Positions 32,424 through 42,534 of a stretch of 64,000 nucleotides of DNA are shown piece by piece. Source of the stretch: Xiphydria camelus (Eukaryota > Arthropoda > Insecta > Hymenoptera > Xiphydriidae); the NCBI GenBank assembly GCA_963678675.1, contig OY783191.1:10316995-10380994 (forward strand), in the 5' to 3' direction. The stretch's first letter is position 1. The number at the start of each line of letters is the position of its first letter. Made by a program: the position numbers and the translations under genes. The notes below the pieces were generated by a model, which was not told the DNA's origin, ran no database searches, and was given only the letters and a program-made list of their open reading frames with translations.

Positions 32424-32574
32424 AGAATTTCTTGGAGAATCTCCATTTGCAAGTCGCCATTACTTGCATTTCGGACGTTTGTAGCATCAGCACGTTCCGT
32501 ATGAAGACGTTTCCGTGAAGGTGGAGAGATATTTGCCAATGGACTCGAACTCGAATTTCCTCCTTGTTCACGTT
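32424..32574 (-). CDS. Coiled-coil protein, upstream exon
   Basis: The open segment on the minus strand runs from a possible acceptor (TAATAAG|AACGTG) to a consensus donor (GAAATTCT|GTAAGT, intron from 32423). It reads serine-rich NSSSSPLANISPPSRKRLHT, then DATNVRN and NGDLQMEILQEI, joining in phase to the exon at 31139 across a 1284 bp intron. Phase agreement across good splice sites is the main evidence that this is a real gene. The upstream boundary is uncertain and no earlier exon was found; a start may lie beyond 32600. Function unknown. Confidence 0.5.
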
Positions 32575-32599
32575 CTTATTACTATCAAGCTCCATTAGT

Positions 32600-33020
32600 T
32601 TAAACGCACTACACTGTCTTTCAATTAAACTTAAGAACTGAATTTACACTGTCTTTAAATGAAACTTAAGAATTGGTGTAATAGCTATAGGTTAGTCTGT
32701 CCTCGAAAATGTTCATTTGTCAGCACTCTTCGAAGTCTCGAGGAAGAATACCTCTTACAGCCCCACGCAGAGCGTACGGAAATATACGTTATCGTATTCC
32801 GGAAAATTCTTAAGTCAGATTGAGAGGCGGGGGGGGGGGGGGGCTTGCTAGTGTCCTGCGTAGCCCGTTCCTTTGGGCCATATAATTTTTTGGTCAATGC
32901 TGGGACTCAGGTTGCGGCCTTTCAACTTACAATATTACTGGTAATTATATTGGATTCAAAGAGATATAGTAATTCCGTGATGTAGCCGTGGTTCACAATT
33001 AGATACACTGAGAGGTAGTT
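32600..33020. other. No gene seen; poly-G run at 32829
   Basis: A duplicated 'acactgtctttnaa' block (32611 and 32646) and a 15-base G run (32829-32843) are the only features. Confidence 0.3.
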
Positions 33021-33024
33021 TTGA

Positions 33025-33165
33025 GGGAAATGTGTGGGACTGCGAACGCATTCGTAACCCCCATTCACCAAAACATACCGCCTGCCTCGCTGTTGCGACC
33101 GATGTACATATGATGTCTAGATTAGTGCGTTTTACTGAGGTTGCGATAATAGTGAGCCTCGCCGC
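33025..33165 (+). repeat. Dispersed repeat family R1, copy 4
   Basis: TGTGTGGGACTGCGAACGCA, 'cataccgcctgcctcgctgt', 'tgcgaccgatg' and 'tctagattagtgcg' match the other copies. A run of GAGAGCGGT/GAGCAGGGT words follows at 33270-33350. Confidence 0.5.
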
Positions 33166-33349
33166 GTGAGTGATAGTCGTACGGCGGCCTGGCGCTCCAG
33201 GCTCGCAAAATCGACACATGGCTTTGTATTGCCTGGCAAAGGCGATAGACGGTACGGCGTCTACGTACGGTAGAGAGCGGTGGAATAGGGCAGAGTTGAG
33301 AGCGGTGTATTAGAGCAGGGTCGAGAGCGCTGTATGAGTGAGTCACGGT

Positions 33350-34680
33350 CGGAAGCGATGGAGTGTGTGGGTTTCGTTACGGACGTCGTGTCGGGCGCGC
33401 GATTTTAGTACCCTCAGCATAAAAGTTTCACTTCAACAAAAATTTACACCCATTGATGAAAATTATTGACCGTTTGATACTTTAGTTATAACTAATTTCT
33501 GCTTCTCGGTGTTCGGAAATAGCGCGTCGAGTAGATGCGGCAACGTCGTGTCAGTGGAGTGGGTTCAAGCGTGCATTTCAGATCTCGTTTTCCCCACGAT
33601 ACACTCAAACGTTTGAGTGTGCCGTGGTTTTCTCTACTGGGCCACGAGCCCATTGATAATATGCGTTGCCACACATAAAAAACGCTAGTCAAAGGAGGCA
33701 CATTATTTGAATAATAAGTGAAAAATAATCAAAATAATCGACTAATTCTTATGGTCATAAATTTTATAATTCACAAAGAGAATTTTCAATTATAAATCAT
33801 AGTTTTTTAATGACTTTTTTTACGGACACTCAACGATCACTTTGGAGAGTGACCATACTACTTTATTAAGCGAGAACCCGTGTATCGTACTGAATTTAGA
33901 TTTAGTACATTTAAGAAACGTGCACTTTTTACGTACACTGAACATGCACGTACAATAAATCAAACATAGGTCTATGTTAATCAAGTGGAGAAAGTAAATG
34001 GAAATCGTCTGTTTTAGGCCTAAATATGTACGTATAGTAGATATCTTGTAAATACAAAATGATATTATGTACCTACAATTGTACTCTTTCTTCACTGATA
34101 AAAATGGAGTTGCATGGAATAATACGGTGTCCAATTATATATAATACCTACAATAGATATGTGTAATAAAGATTCAGTTACATATTTATTTATACATAAT
34201 TGTATGGCGCTATGAAGAAATTTGGGATAATTTGAGACCTTTGGAGATACGTGTATTGAATATTACATTTTTTCTCGAATTATGGTAGATACGTGTCTTT
34301 GATTATTTACCGAAATGGTATTATAGTTTAAGAAATCGCCCTATAAAATCATTTTTTGAAATTAAATTTTTTTATCTGTCTGCCTAGAAACACGATCACA
34401 ATTTTCTCTGATGGTTGCACCTACCAAAATCGTAATGCGACTTTAGCAAACTCTTTACTTGCTCTTTTCTATTACCATGATGTCAAGATTATCTAAAAAT
34501 CTTTGATAAAAGGTCATATAAACATTGAATGTGATGCGTAAACGCAATCATCGAGAAAAAGTTGAAGAACAAGACTAGGTATCTCAATTCCTAATGACTA
34601 TCACCAAATCACAATGGAAGCTCGAGGGAATCCTAAACTATTTGAAGTGGTGTCTCCAACTTTAGAGTTTTTTTTATAAC
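33350..34680. other. No gene seen
   Basis: GC-rich until about 33620, then AT-rich. A TCAAACGTTTGA palindrome occurs near 33607. No convincing ORF. Confidence 0.3.
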
Positions 34681-34689
34681 TTCAATGTT

Positions 34690-34940
34690 GATCTTGTCTA
34701 CGAATCCATCCGTCCCGGAAAGAAATCCGCAGAACCTACTGTCATTGATATTCGAGTTCTAAAATACGAGAAAGGAGAGATCCAGTATAAACTTAATTTT
34801 GAGCACAATTTTTTTACGCCTTTGCCACAGCGCCCTAACAAATCTATTAAGAAACTTGAAAAATTTCCAAAATTACATACCTACTGGAAAACTTCCAATT
34901 ACTTACCTATAAAACCTTCGGCGAGCCTCGTCCCCTCACT
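34690..34940 (+). pseudogene. Coding remnant of an uncharacterised repeat protein
   Basis: A protein-like frame reads VDLVYESIRPGKKSAEPTV, then IDIRVLKYEKGEIQYKLNF and PLPQRPNKS. The 'RPG(K/R)K..PTV.D.R.LKY' style recalls an uncharacterised multicopy arthropod protein family linked to transposons. It loses frame upstream (poly-T before 34675) and merges into a repeat downstream at about 34940. I cannot name the family. Confidence 0.35.
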
Positions 34941-35100
34941 ATGCCTCATGCTACGACCTAAACACAGTCTTAATAATCCGACGATTTCAGCCGCGAATGA
35001 TATATACTATTTTTCCTCACGAATGCCCATTTCTCAAAACAAAACAAAAAGAAGTATACACGGCTCACATTTCACGTTGCGTTTATCAGTTTGGAAAAAG
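34940..35100 (+). repeat. Repeat shared (inverted) with 48340-48590
   Basis: 'tactatttttcctcacgaat', 'gcccatttctcaaaacaaaa', 'cacggctcacatttcacgtt' and 'gcgtttatcagtttg' match the complement of 48340-48430. The upstream 'atgcctcatgctacgacctaaacacagtct' words match 48500-48535 in the direct orientation. Confidence 0.65.
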
Positions 35101-35259
35101 GATCCACTTCGGACTAAACAATCTTTTGACAGCCTGCGGACTCTCGGTCGGTGTCTCGCAGGAAAAACGCTATCTTACGATCTAAAAATAGGCTGGAAAA
35201 GGCCTCGAAATGGGCATGAGTGAGGAAAAATAGATTTTTAAAACTGAGATAAATGAGAA

Positions 35260-35898
35260 ATCGTAAATGGCGTTTTTTTAGATACATCTTCAAGACGTAG
35301 GTTAAAATCATTCGATTTAAGCTGTGGTATGCAAAGATCGAAGATTTTTTGAATTAACAATTTTCTGTTATTTCTATCATGATATCCGTGTCCGATACTT
35401 TCGTGGAAAGCATTTCCACAAAACATAAACTTCATTCTTTCATAATTTCCGAGAATTACGGGAGAAAACTGATTTTTATTCTCAAATGATCCCTAGGCAC
35501 TTCACCTGCAATATGATCACACATTTGGATGTGAAATTTTCTGCTCGATCCATTTCAAATGTAAAAATAAGACTTTTCATTAGAATTTTTCAAGTTCTTG
35601 AAATTATTCCTAATCATGACCCTAAAGTCTAGGTTGAGGTTACCAGCGGATGTGCTTTTCTGAATCCTGCAACTTTTGTGTTTAACATTTTTTTCTACAG
35701 CTTTATTCTTCCAAGTCATTTAAGGGGTCCGATCTTTTTAGAACACCCGCTACAGGGTGTATATATCGAACCGAATCGACTGATGACAGAAACTCTATAT
35801 TGTACGTATATACGTATGTACGTGTATTCCCAGAAGCATGCTACTAATTATGCATAATTTATTATTACTCTATATCAATACTGAATACTAGTATATTA
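35260..35898. other. No gene seen
   Basis: AT-rich. 'cattcattaagg'-like words only; no coding signal. Confidence 0.3.
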
Positions 35899-37396
35899 GG
35901 ATGTTGCATTGAAAGCCGCTGTTCTCCTGTAATGGCTCTAACTACTTATGTCGTGCACAGCGACTAATTCTTCTCGTACCACTTTAAATTATGGACATTT
36001 TTCATTAAATTCAGTCATTAAACTGATATTTTTGGTTAATATAAGTCTATCTCTATAAGCAAAGAAAATGGAACGTGATAAGTTGTTTTTTCGATGTGTG
36101 CTTCTACACTACTTTGATTTTAAAAAAAGTGCTGCTGCAGCTCCTCAATTACTTGTGCAAACTTATGCTGAATCTGTTCCATCAGAAATAGTATGTAGAG
36201 ACTGGTTTCGTTGTTTCAAAAGTGGAAATTGATATTCACGACAAACACAACGGCCAGGTCGAACAAAGAAATTCGAAGATGAACAACTGCAAGCTCTATT
36301 GGAAGAAAACCCTACTGAAATGCTCAAAAAATTTGCTCAACAGCTTCAAGTCGATAAATCTACAATTTCACGATGTTTACATGCCATGAGAAAGATTGAA
36401 AAAGAAGGAAAGTGGCTGCCACATGAATTGACCGAAAATGCCATTAATAATCGTCTGAACATCTCGATTTCTTTGCTTGCAAAGCGTAAAGAGAAAAGTT
36501 TTTTATGCGGTATCGTAACCGGTAATGAGAAATGGATCTATTTCGACAACCCGAAACGCAAAAAATCATAGGTTGATCCTGGCCAACCATCAACGTCGAT
36601 ACCAAAACGAAACATCTACGGTCACAAAACAATACTTTCAATTTGGTGAGATATGTGGAAGGTGCCGTTTATTATGAGTTGTTGAAACCAAATGAAGCAA
36701 TTGCTGCTGAATGTGATTGTTACGGGGAAATAGTTTCAGTTGACTTTTTAAAAACGGAGGCACTGGCTATACCTGAGTATAGTCAGTGCTACTTTATTTC
36801 CTTTCTTTTACTAACAATAAGTACAATATTATCACTATTTCTATGAGTCTGTCACAATATGGCACGTATGTTGTATTGTGAAGAGGAGGACTCTCGAAGC
36901 AGAACTGCTGCTCTAGCTATTTGGGTCGGTTTATATAGGTCATTTGGAGTGAGATAATGAGATGTTTATCTACGCTTAACAGTGATCAACAACAAGTGGA
37001 GCGTTTAAATGATAATTTGATGCAAAAACGACCATCAATTGCATGAAATCGCCGAAAAGTGATTCTCCTTTACAACGTTCGGCCTCGTGTTACTTGAGCC
37101 GCGAAAGAAACATTGATGATGCTTGAAGGGAAGTTCTCCCACACCCAGCGTATTCTCCAGATCTGCCCCCGAGTGATTATTATCATTTATTTAGATCAAT
37201 GCAGCACGACTTGTAGATACACACTTCCATAATTACCAAGAAGTCAAAAATTGGGTTGCTGAGTGGATTAGCTCAAAAAGTGGATAATTCTTTCGTCGTG
37301 GAATTCATCTTCTGCCAGAAAAGTTGGAAAAAGCTATAGCTTCCGAGGGCAAATACTTAAATTGAGGAAAAACCAGCAGCTTTGAATGCAACCCCC
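35899..37396 (+). mobile_element. mariner element, decayed
   Basis: Inverted termini GGATGTTGCATTGAAAGCCG and GGGGGTTGCATTCAAAGCTG flanked by TA (35897-35898, 37397-37398). At 1498 bp it exceeds the usual 1.3 kb because about 200 bp of unrelated sequence (about 36755-36960, starting with a GCACTGGCTATAC hairpin) lies inside the transposase gene. The same terminal sequence recurs at 56900-56928. Confidence 0.9.
36068..37364 (+). pseudogene. mariner transposase pseudogene
   Basis: ATG at 36068 opens MERDKLFFRCVLLHYFDFKK, and 'SEIVCRDWFRCFKSGN' completes the first helix-turn-helix; a TGA follows at once. The next open part (36246-36570) holds the GRTKK linker, the second HTH (QVDKSTISRCLHAM), LLAKRKEKSFL and the first catalytic motif VTGNEKWIYFDN. 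Stops and shifts follow. After the internal insertion the reading resumes with the third-motif region (PAYSPDLPPSDYHLF across frames, near 37145-37185) and a C-terminus ending near 37364. The family normally encodes about 345 residues. It cannot be active. Confidence 0.9.
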
Positions 37397-40120
37397 TAAT
37401 GAGTTTAATGTTTACAAGAAATCATACATTTTATACACGAAACTCATCAAATTCAAAACTTATCTCAGCCTAAAAATATGATTTTAAAGAAAACACTGCA
37501 ATTTAGTGTATAATCTATTTTACAACGGGGCTTCTCTTTGGTAATATTGTATTTTATTAAAAAGTTTTCGTGTTTTTGTGTTTAACATTATTGACACGGC
37601 ATAAATACTGCTATACGTATTACGCATTTTTACCTTACTGTATCGAATATTAGGAATTGGCTGTATTTTAAAGATTTTTATTGGTCTAGAAATATATTAT
37701 TATTATAATGTATTATATTATCAAGAATCGTGAATCCAAAATGACGAAAATTTTGTTTTCTTTTTTTCCAATGAAATGTCATTTATTATTTCTATTATAT
37801 TACATACATTCAACTCTTGCTCTCGTATCGGTCCCACTATTCCAACTACGCAATACAGCTCCATTCGCGTTTCGCCTCGCCGTCATTATTGTTCTATCGA
37901 TATACGTCCACGCAGACACGTGCGGGCCCGCAGATGGGACTACTAGGTTATTTCCGTCGACATTCGTCACTCGAGCCTGGAGGCCCGAGTCACGAACCCT
38001 CCACCGCACGACTCGCGGCGACCCGTCCCGCGACCCGACCCTAGTGAGTTCGGCACATTGGGCACGCCTCGGGGATTTCTGTTGCTCTAGAAATAGGAAA
38101 CCGCGCGCGCGACAGCATTAGCGAGGATAAGCGGGAGTGAAACTAATGGCGCTAGATTTCTCATTAGTCTGTCGTGCCAGGAAGAGTCGCTACGCTTTAT
38201 TTTGCCCCAGTGTGCCTGTGGTTTTATGAGCGGTCCGCTCGTGCCGTTTCTTGTCGACTGTTTGGCACCCGTTGCAGCGAACTCCGGTGACCTCTTTTTC
38301 TCCGCCTTTCAATGTCAATGATCGGTTGTAGGATATACGCAGCGTTCAATGGATACTCGCGCGAGAATTAAATTACTTGTTGAATGAATGGGATGGAAAA
38401 ATTTACTGAGACGTTTGCAATGATTTTGGTAATTATACATTACAATCAAATTGAGACTGTGATGAGCTAATTCCTGCCCAGTTAACAGAGTAATCGGTAA
38501 AAAGTAGGTACTATATTCTAACAGTTGGCAAACCTATACTATTCAACACTGCTGTTTTTGCAATTTCCATGACAGTGTGAATTTAGTGCGCAATGAATGT
38601 AAATGTGTATATTTTCATTCTAGTATACAGGGTCAGTTGCCTAAACGAAAATATATAGCCTAAAGCGAGTCATATCGGGCTATTTGACTGTTTTCCTCTT
38701 GCTTGGTCAAGTTTCTCTTTATAGTAAGGGCTATTACATTCATCCAGCAGTGGGAAAACAATAGAATAGTTCTACATATACATGTATTATTATGTATGTG
38801 AAGTTAGCGCCACCGTTTTGTATTTCTTTAAAAACAAATAGTATACCACATTGTGCTCGAGGTGTGCTATCGTGTGCCATCAAGCAAATCATTGTATCTT
38901 GAAAAATAAATGAAATATTTGAGAAGAAAACGATTTTTTTTCGCTGGCACTGCTTTTTTGTTTTTTTTTTTAAATTAAAATGTGTGCCGCATATTATTCG
39001 GCATACAAAATGGCGGTGTTAACTTCACATGCATAATATTAGTCCCTTCAGGTCATACACCGATTAAAAAAATTCTTAAGATAATACTTCTGCTGCCTGT
39101 AGTAGTTTAAAATTAATTTACATAACTTAACTTTCACTAAGTAATAATCAGGCCAAACAACAACAAGAATCAATAACGCAAATAACGATTTATTCGTCTG
39201 AAACCAAATATTTACGTTCCCATGCGTACTGCGTTGGAAGGTAAATTCTTCCATATTAACAATCATTTAGGCACTGATAATGCGAGCAAAACTTCAAACT
39301 GAAGGAGAAATCTACTTGTGACATTTTCAATCGTACAGCTATACACGCACGTCACTTAACTGTTGTATTAAAGTTGCGAAGTGTCCGTCAAGCGATAGAA
39401 CGAGGTTTGAGTTATGGCCGTTGGATGTCACTAGCATTGTATATGCGTACACCAACATAAATATTTGGCTTACTCCTTCGCCCTCTTAATAGCAATTTTT
39501 ATTTTATTTTTATACCTACTCTTGGATGTTTTTTTTTTCAAGGACTTTATGCACTTCAAAGCTCATTAATTTCATAACAAAGTAACTGCATTTGTAATTA
39601 TCCATTGGCTATCATTGGCCGACATATTTTGAACACAAAATTGAATTAGCCAAACTTAGTAGTTCATGCTTCAAAAGGTACACTATTATATCTCGATCTC
39701 TATTGAAATCAATTATGATTTTTGTTCGTATAAAACGTAAATATTTCCCTGGAGAAACTTCACGTATAATATACTTTCGAAGTGTTTTTTATATTGTCCT
39801 TGCATCTTTTGGAAGAAATGAAAAGATCCTCCATGATGATGATGATTTTTGAATACCAATAAGACTCTATTAATTTGAATGTAATTCATATAGGATTAAA
39901 TAGACGTATTTACCAATCCTTGTACAAAATCTTTTTTCATGTTGTGAGCATCATCATATTTTTTTACTTCTTCACTTCCTAATTGTGTCATCTGAATAAA
40001 GATCATTTGGATGTTCGTCATCGTTTATGAATTCTCCTTCTCATGGATATAGGTAGGTATATGAAAAATCGCTTACAGCGAAGAAACTAGAACTTTTCTC
40101 ATTATATGAAGTCGGTTGCA
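37397..40120. other. Mostly non-coding; CpG-rich exon-like stretch at 37790-38310
   Basis: The 37790-38310 segment is markedly GC/CpG-rich. It contains an open frame with a signal-peptide-like hydrophobic run (RLAVIIVLSIYVHA followed by DTCGPADG) and a donor-like CTA|GTGAGT at about 38042. It could be a first exon and promoter of an unseen gene, but nothing downstream matches it. The remainder to 40120 is AT-rich with no recognisable feature. Confidence 0.3.
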
Positions 40121-40124
40121 GTGA

Positions 40125-40370
40125 TTATAACAATTCACTTGTTTTTTCAAATTCTTCAATATTGCTTGATGGGAGCAACTTTGCTTTCTCAGCTTCAATA
40201 CGTGCCACCGATGTATTAAGTTCAGTATGATGTTTATTCCTTTTTCGTCTACCCAAAAGAACGTGTAAATGTTTATAACAATTACCACCAGGTTGACGAT
40301 TCCATTTACGCTTTCTTACTAAGTTTTCCTTGATACAAAGTTCAAGTGTTTCACTCGTCGTATTCGAAAA
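40125..40370 (-). CDS. Orphan exon-like open segment, unknown
   Basis: An 81-codon frame without ATG, beginning after CAGTTAG (possible acceptor at 40371) and ending in TAA at 40125-40127. The protein is strongly charged and non-repetitive: SETLELCIKENLVRKRKWNR, then HVLLGRRKRNKHHTELN, VARIEAEKAKLLPSSNI and EEFEKTSELL. Codon usage and composition look coding, unlike nearby frames. It may be the terminal exon of an unknown gene or a domesticated transposon piece. No homology recognised. Confidence 0.35.
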   Translation of the reverse strand, partial: FSNTTSETLELCIKENLVRKRKWNRQPGGNCYKHLHVLLGRRKRNKHHTELNTSVARIEAEKAKLLPSSNIEEFEKTSELL

Positions 40371-40374
40371 CTAA

Positions 40375-41832
40375 CTGACTCATGGTTATATTTCGCATTA
40401 GTCTCATTGAAGGATTTCCCCCTCCCATTATTTGCTACTCTTATTGCTCTTAGACATATGTATTTCCTAAAATGATCTGCATTTTATTAGCAGTGGATAG
40501 TGGCGAAATATATGTTTTTTTGTGTAGTAACTATAAACAGCTAGTATAAATCTAGAACTTTATTGTACTTGTGAAAGTAGTAAAATAATATTTCATTCCA
40601 AATGTATTCGGAAGTAGGTGCTAATTTGATGTTCTGCATTTACTATATCTCTAGTCTCTACAATTTAATCAAGAGTAGAATATTTTTTTCCATTTTATTA
40701 CGGCCAGCATAGAATATCTTATTCTCGTCCATCGTTATAATTAAAATTGTAGTTAAAAATGACTTCTTTTAATTATTTTTATAAAAATAGCGCCTATTTT
40801 TCCATGCTACTACTAACTCATACATTAGCGGCAAAAATTAAGTTAATGAGGTATCCATTGAACACTTGTTTATTATATTGCCTAGCATTGCCGTTATGTA
40901 GTGGATATTTTTTTTCAAAAAGAGGATCCTAATAAGTGCTCTCCACAATAAATCTACATTGAATGATTCTTACCTGCTTATGATAGTGCAATTTGCCTTG
41001 AGCTGTCGGAGAATATCTGTAGAGAGCCTACAATATCTCATTTTAAGCATACTTTCAATTTACAAATATTTGCAAAATTGATATTTGGAATAGTTTTCGT
41101 TACTGTCATAATACGTTTATTGCCCACTTCTTTTTCAAAATCAGCTTTCTATGTTGGCTGAGCTGTGAACAAATTTGTTTCTTATATAAGTTTTGAGTAC
41201 CTACTATAGATAGTATATTTTGATAACTCAAGATTCAGTATGAGTGTTCATTCGAGTTGATTGAACCTATAAACAAAAATTCATGGAATGAATCCAGTTT
41301 GGTTAATTTTTCTGAAGCGTTATATGTTTGATGCATTTGATTTACTTTATAAAATTTAAATATCTATGATTTGACTAAAGTCGGTGGTAGGAGAAAATGG
41401 GGCGGAACAGAAAAATATAAGGTTTTGGTAATAATTAAGTAACATGAAAATCGAAGGCCAACTCATCATTTCATTCCATCCTAATTTTGTCTACCTATTA
41501 CGAAACGGCATAATTTTTACGCAATTTCAAACGACAACAATTGAAACAAATTAATGGAGAAAGAGATGCAGGAAATACAGACGCCTAATGAGTCCAGTAG
41601 AAAAACTATAATCGATTTCGTATATAATTGAAGATTGTTTATTTTTCAAAGTGATTGTCCGGATGCTGTGCGATCTAGAGGGGTTGCAGATCTCCTTGGG
41701 GTTGTAAGATCCCAGTACACTTATACGTGACGTGGTTTCTTTGCCGGTCGTATCGAAAGATGTGTTTCAATCTGCCGGCTAGTTCAATAGGAGAAAAAAA
41801 GACTACACTCTCTGACTCTACTACTGTTAATA
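40375..41832. other. No gene seen
   Basis: AT-rich DNA without convincing frames, repeats or terminal motifs. Confidence 0.3.
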
Positions 41833-42528
41833 CCGTATGTTCCACGGCAAACCGCTCAAGTGCCGATACCTATGGCCGATACCTTGAAATTTGATTTCGG
41901 CAGTGTTTGCCGACGGTCGAGTCTTTGATAGTTAGAGTTGGCTTCAGAAGAGTGCGCTGCGTGAGAAGGAAAAGTGTGAAACGTCTGATTTTCCGATAGT
42001 TGTCAATTTGGGAAATTGAAGCGCCTAACCTCGAAATCGTGAATTTGTGAATAATGGTGAGTAATTTTTAGAAGTGATAAGAAATTATCGTTCGGGGTTT
42101 TTCGATAAAATTCCCCAAGTGTTTAAAAACCGGCATCCTATTTGCTATTAACTTTTGCTTCCCCTTTAACTGATATTAAGTGTTACTGCACAACGAGTAG
42201 GTTAGGAGATTTTCGTGAAGTCTTTGACAATCCGGTTTTTAAACTCTTGGGAAATTTCATCGAAGAATGATTATCTTTTATCACTTCTACAAATTACCCG
42301 CCATTAATTCATAAATTCACGATTTCGAAGTTAGGCGCTTCGATCTCCCCAATTGACAGCTATCGGGAAATCAGACGTTTCACATTTTTCGCTCTCACGC
42401 AGTGCACTCTTCTGAAGCCAACTCTATCAAAAACTCGACCGTCGGCGTCGGTAAACACTGTCGAAGTCAAATTTCAAGGTATCGGCCATAGGTATCGGCA
42501 CTTGTGTGGTTTGCCGTGGGACATACGG
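41833..42528. mobile_element. 696 bp fold-back element
   Basis: Arms of about 300 bp are inverted repeats of each other with scattered mismatches, from CCGTATGTTCCACGGCAAAC at the left to its complement at the right, around a 90 bp unique centre (about 42130-42220). TA occurs at 41831-41832 and 42529-42530. No ORF. It abuts a BEL/Pao remnant. Confidence 0.8.
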
Positions 42529-42534
42529 TATATT

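Noticed and set aside
32685..33701. Minus-strand frames as upstream exons of the coiled-coil gene
   Set aside because: They cross a poly-G run and the R1 repeat and have no matching splice sites.
21727..42472. Second copy of the 41833-42528 fold-back element at 21.7 kb
   Set aside because: Only 18 bp match exactly; neighbouring sequence does not align.
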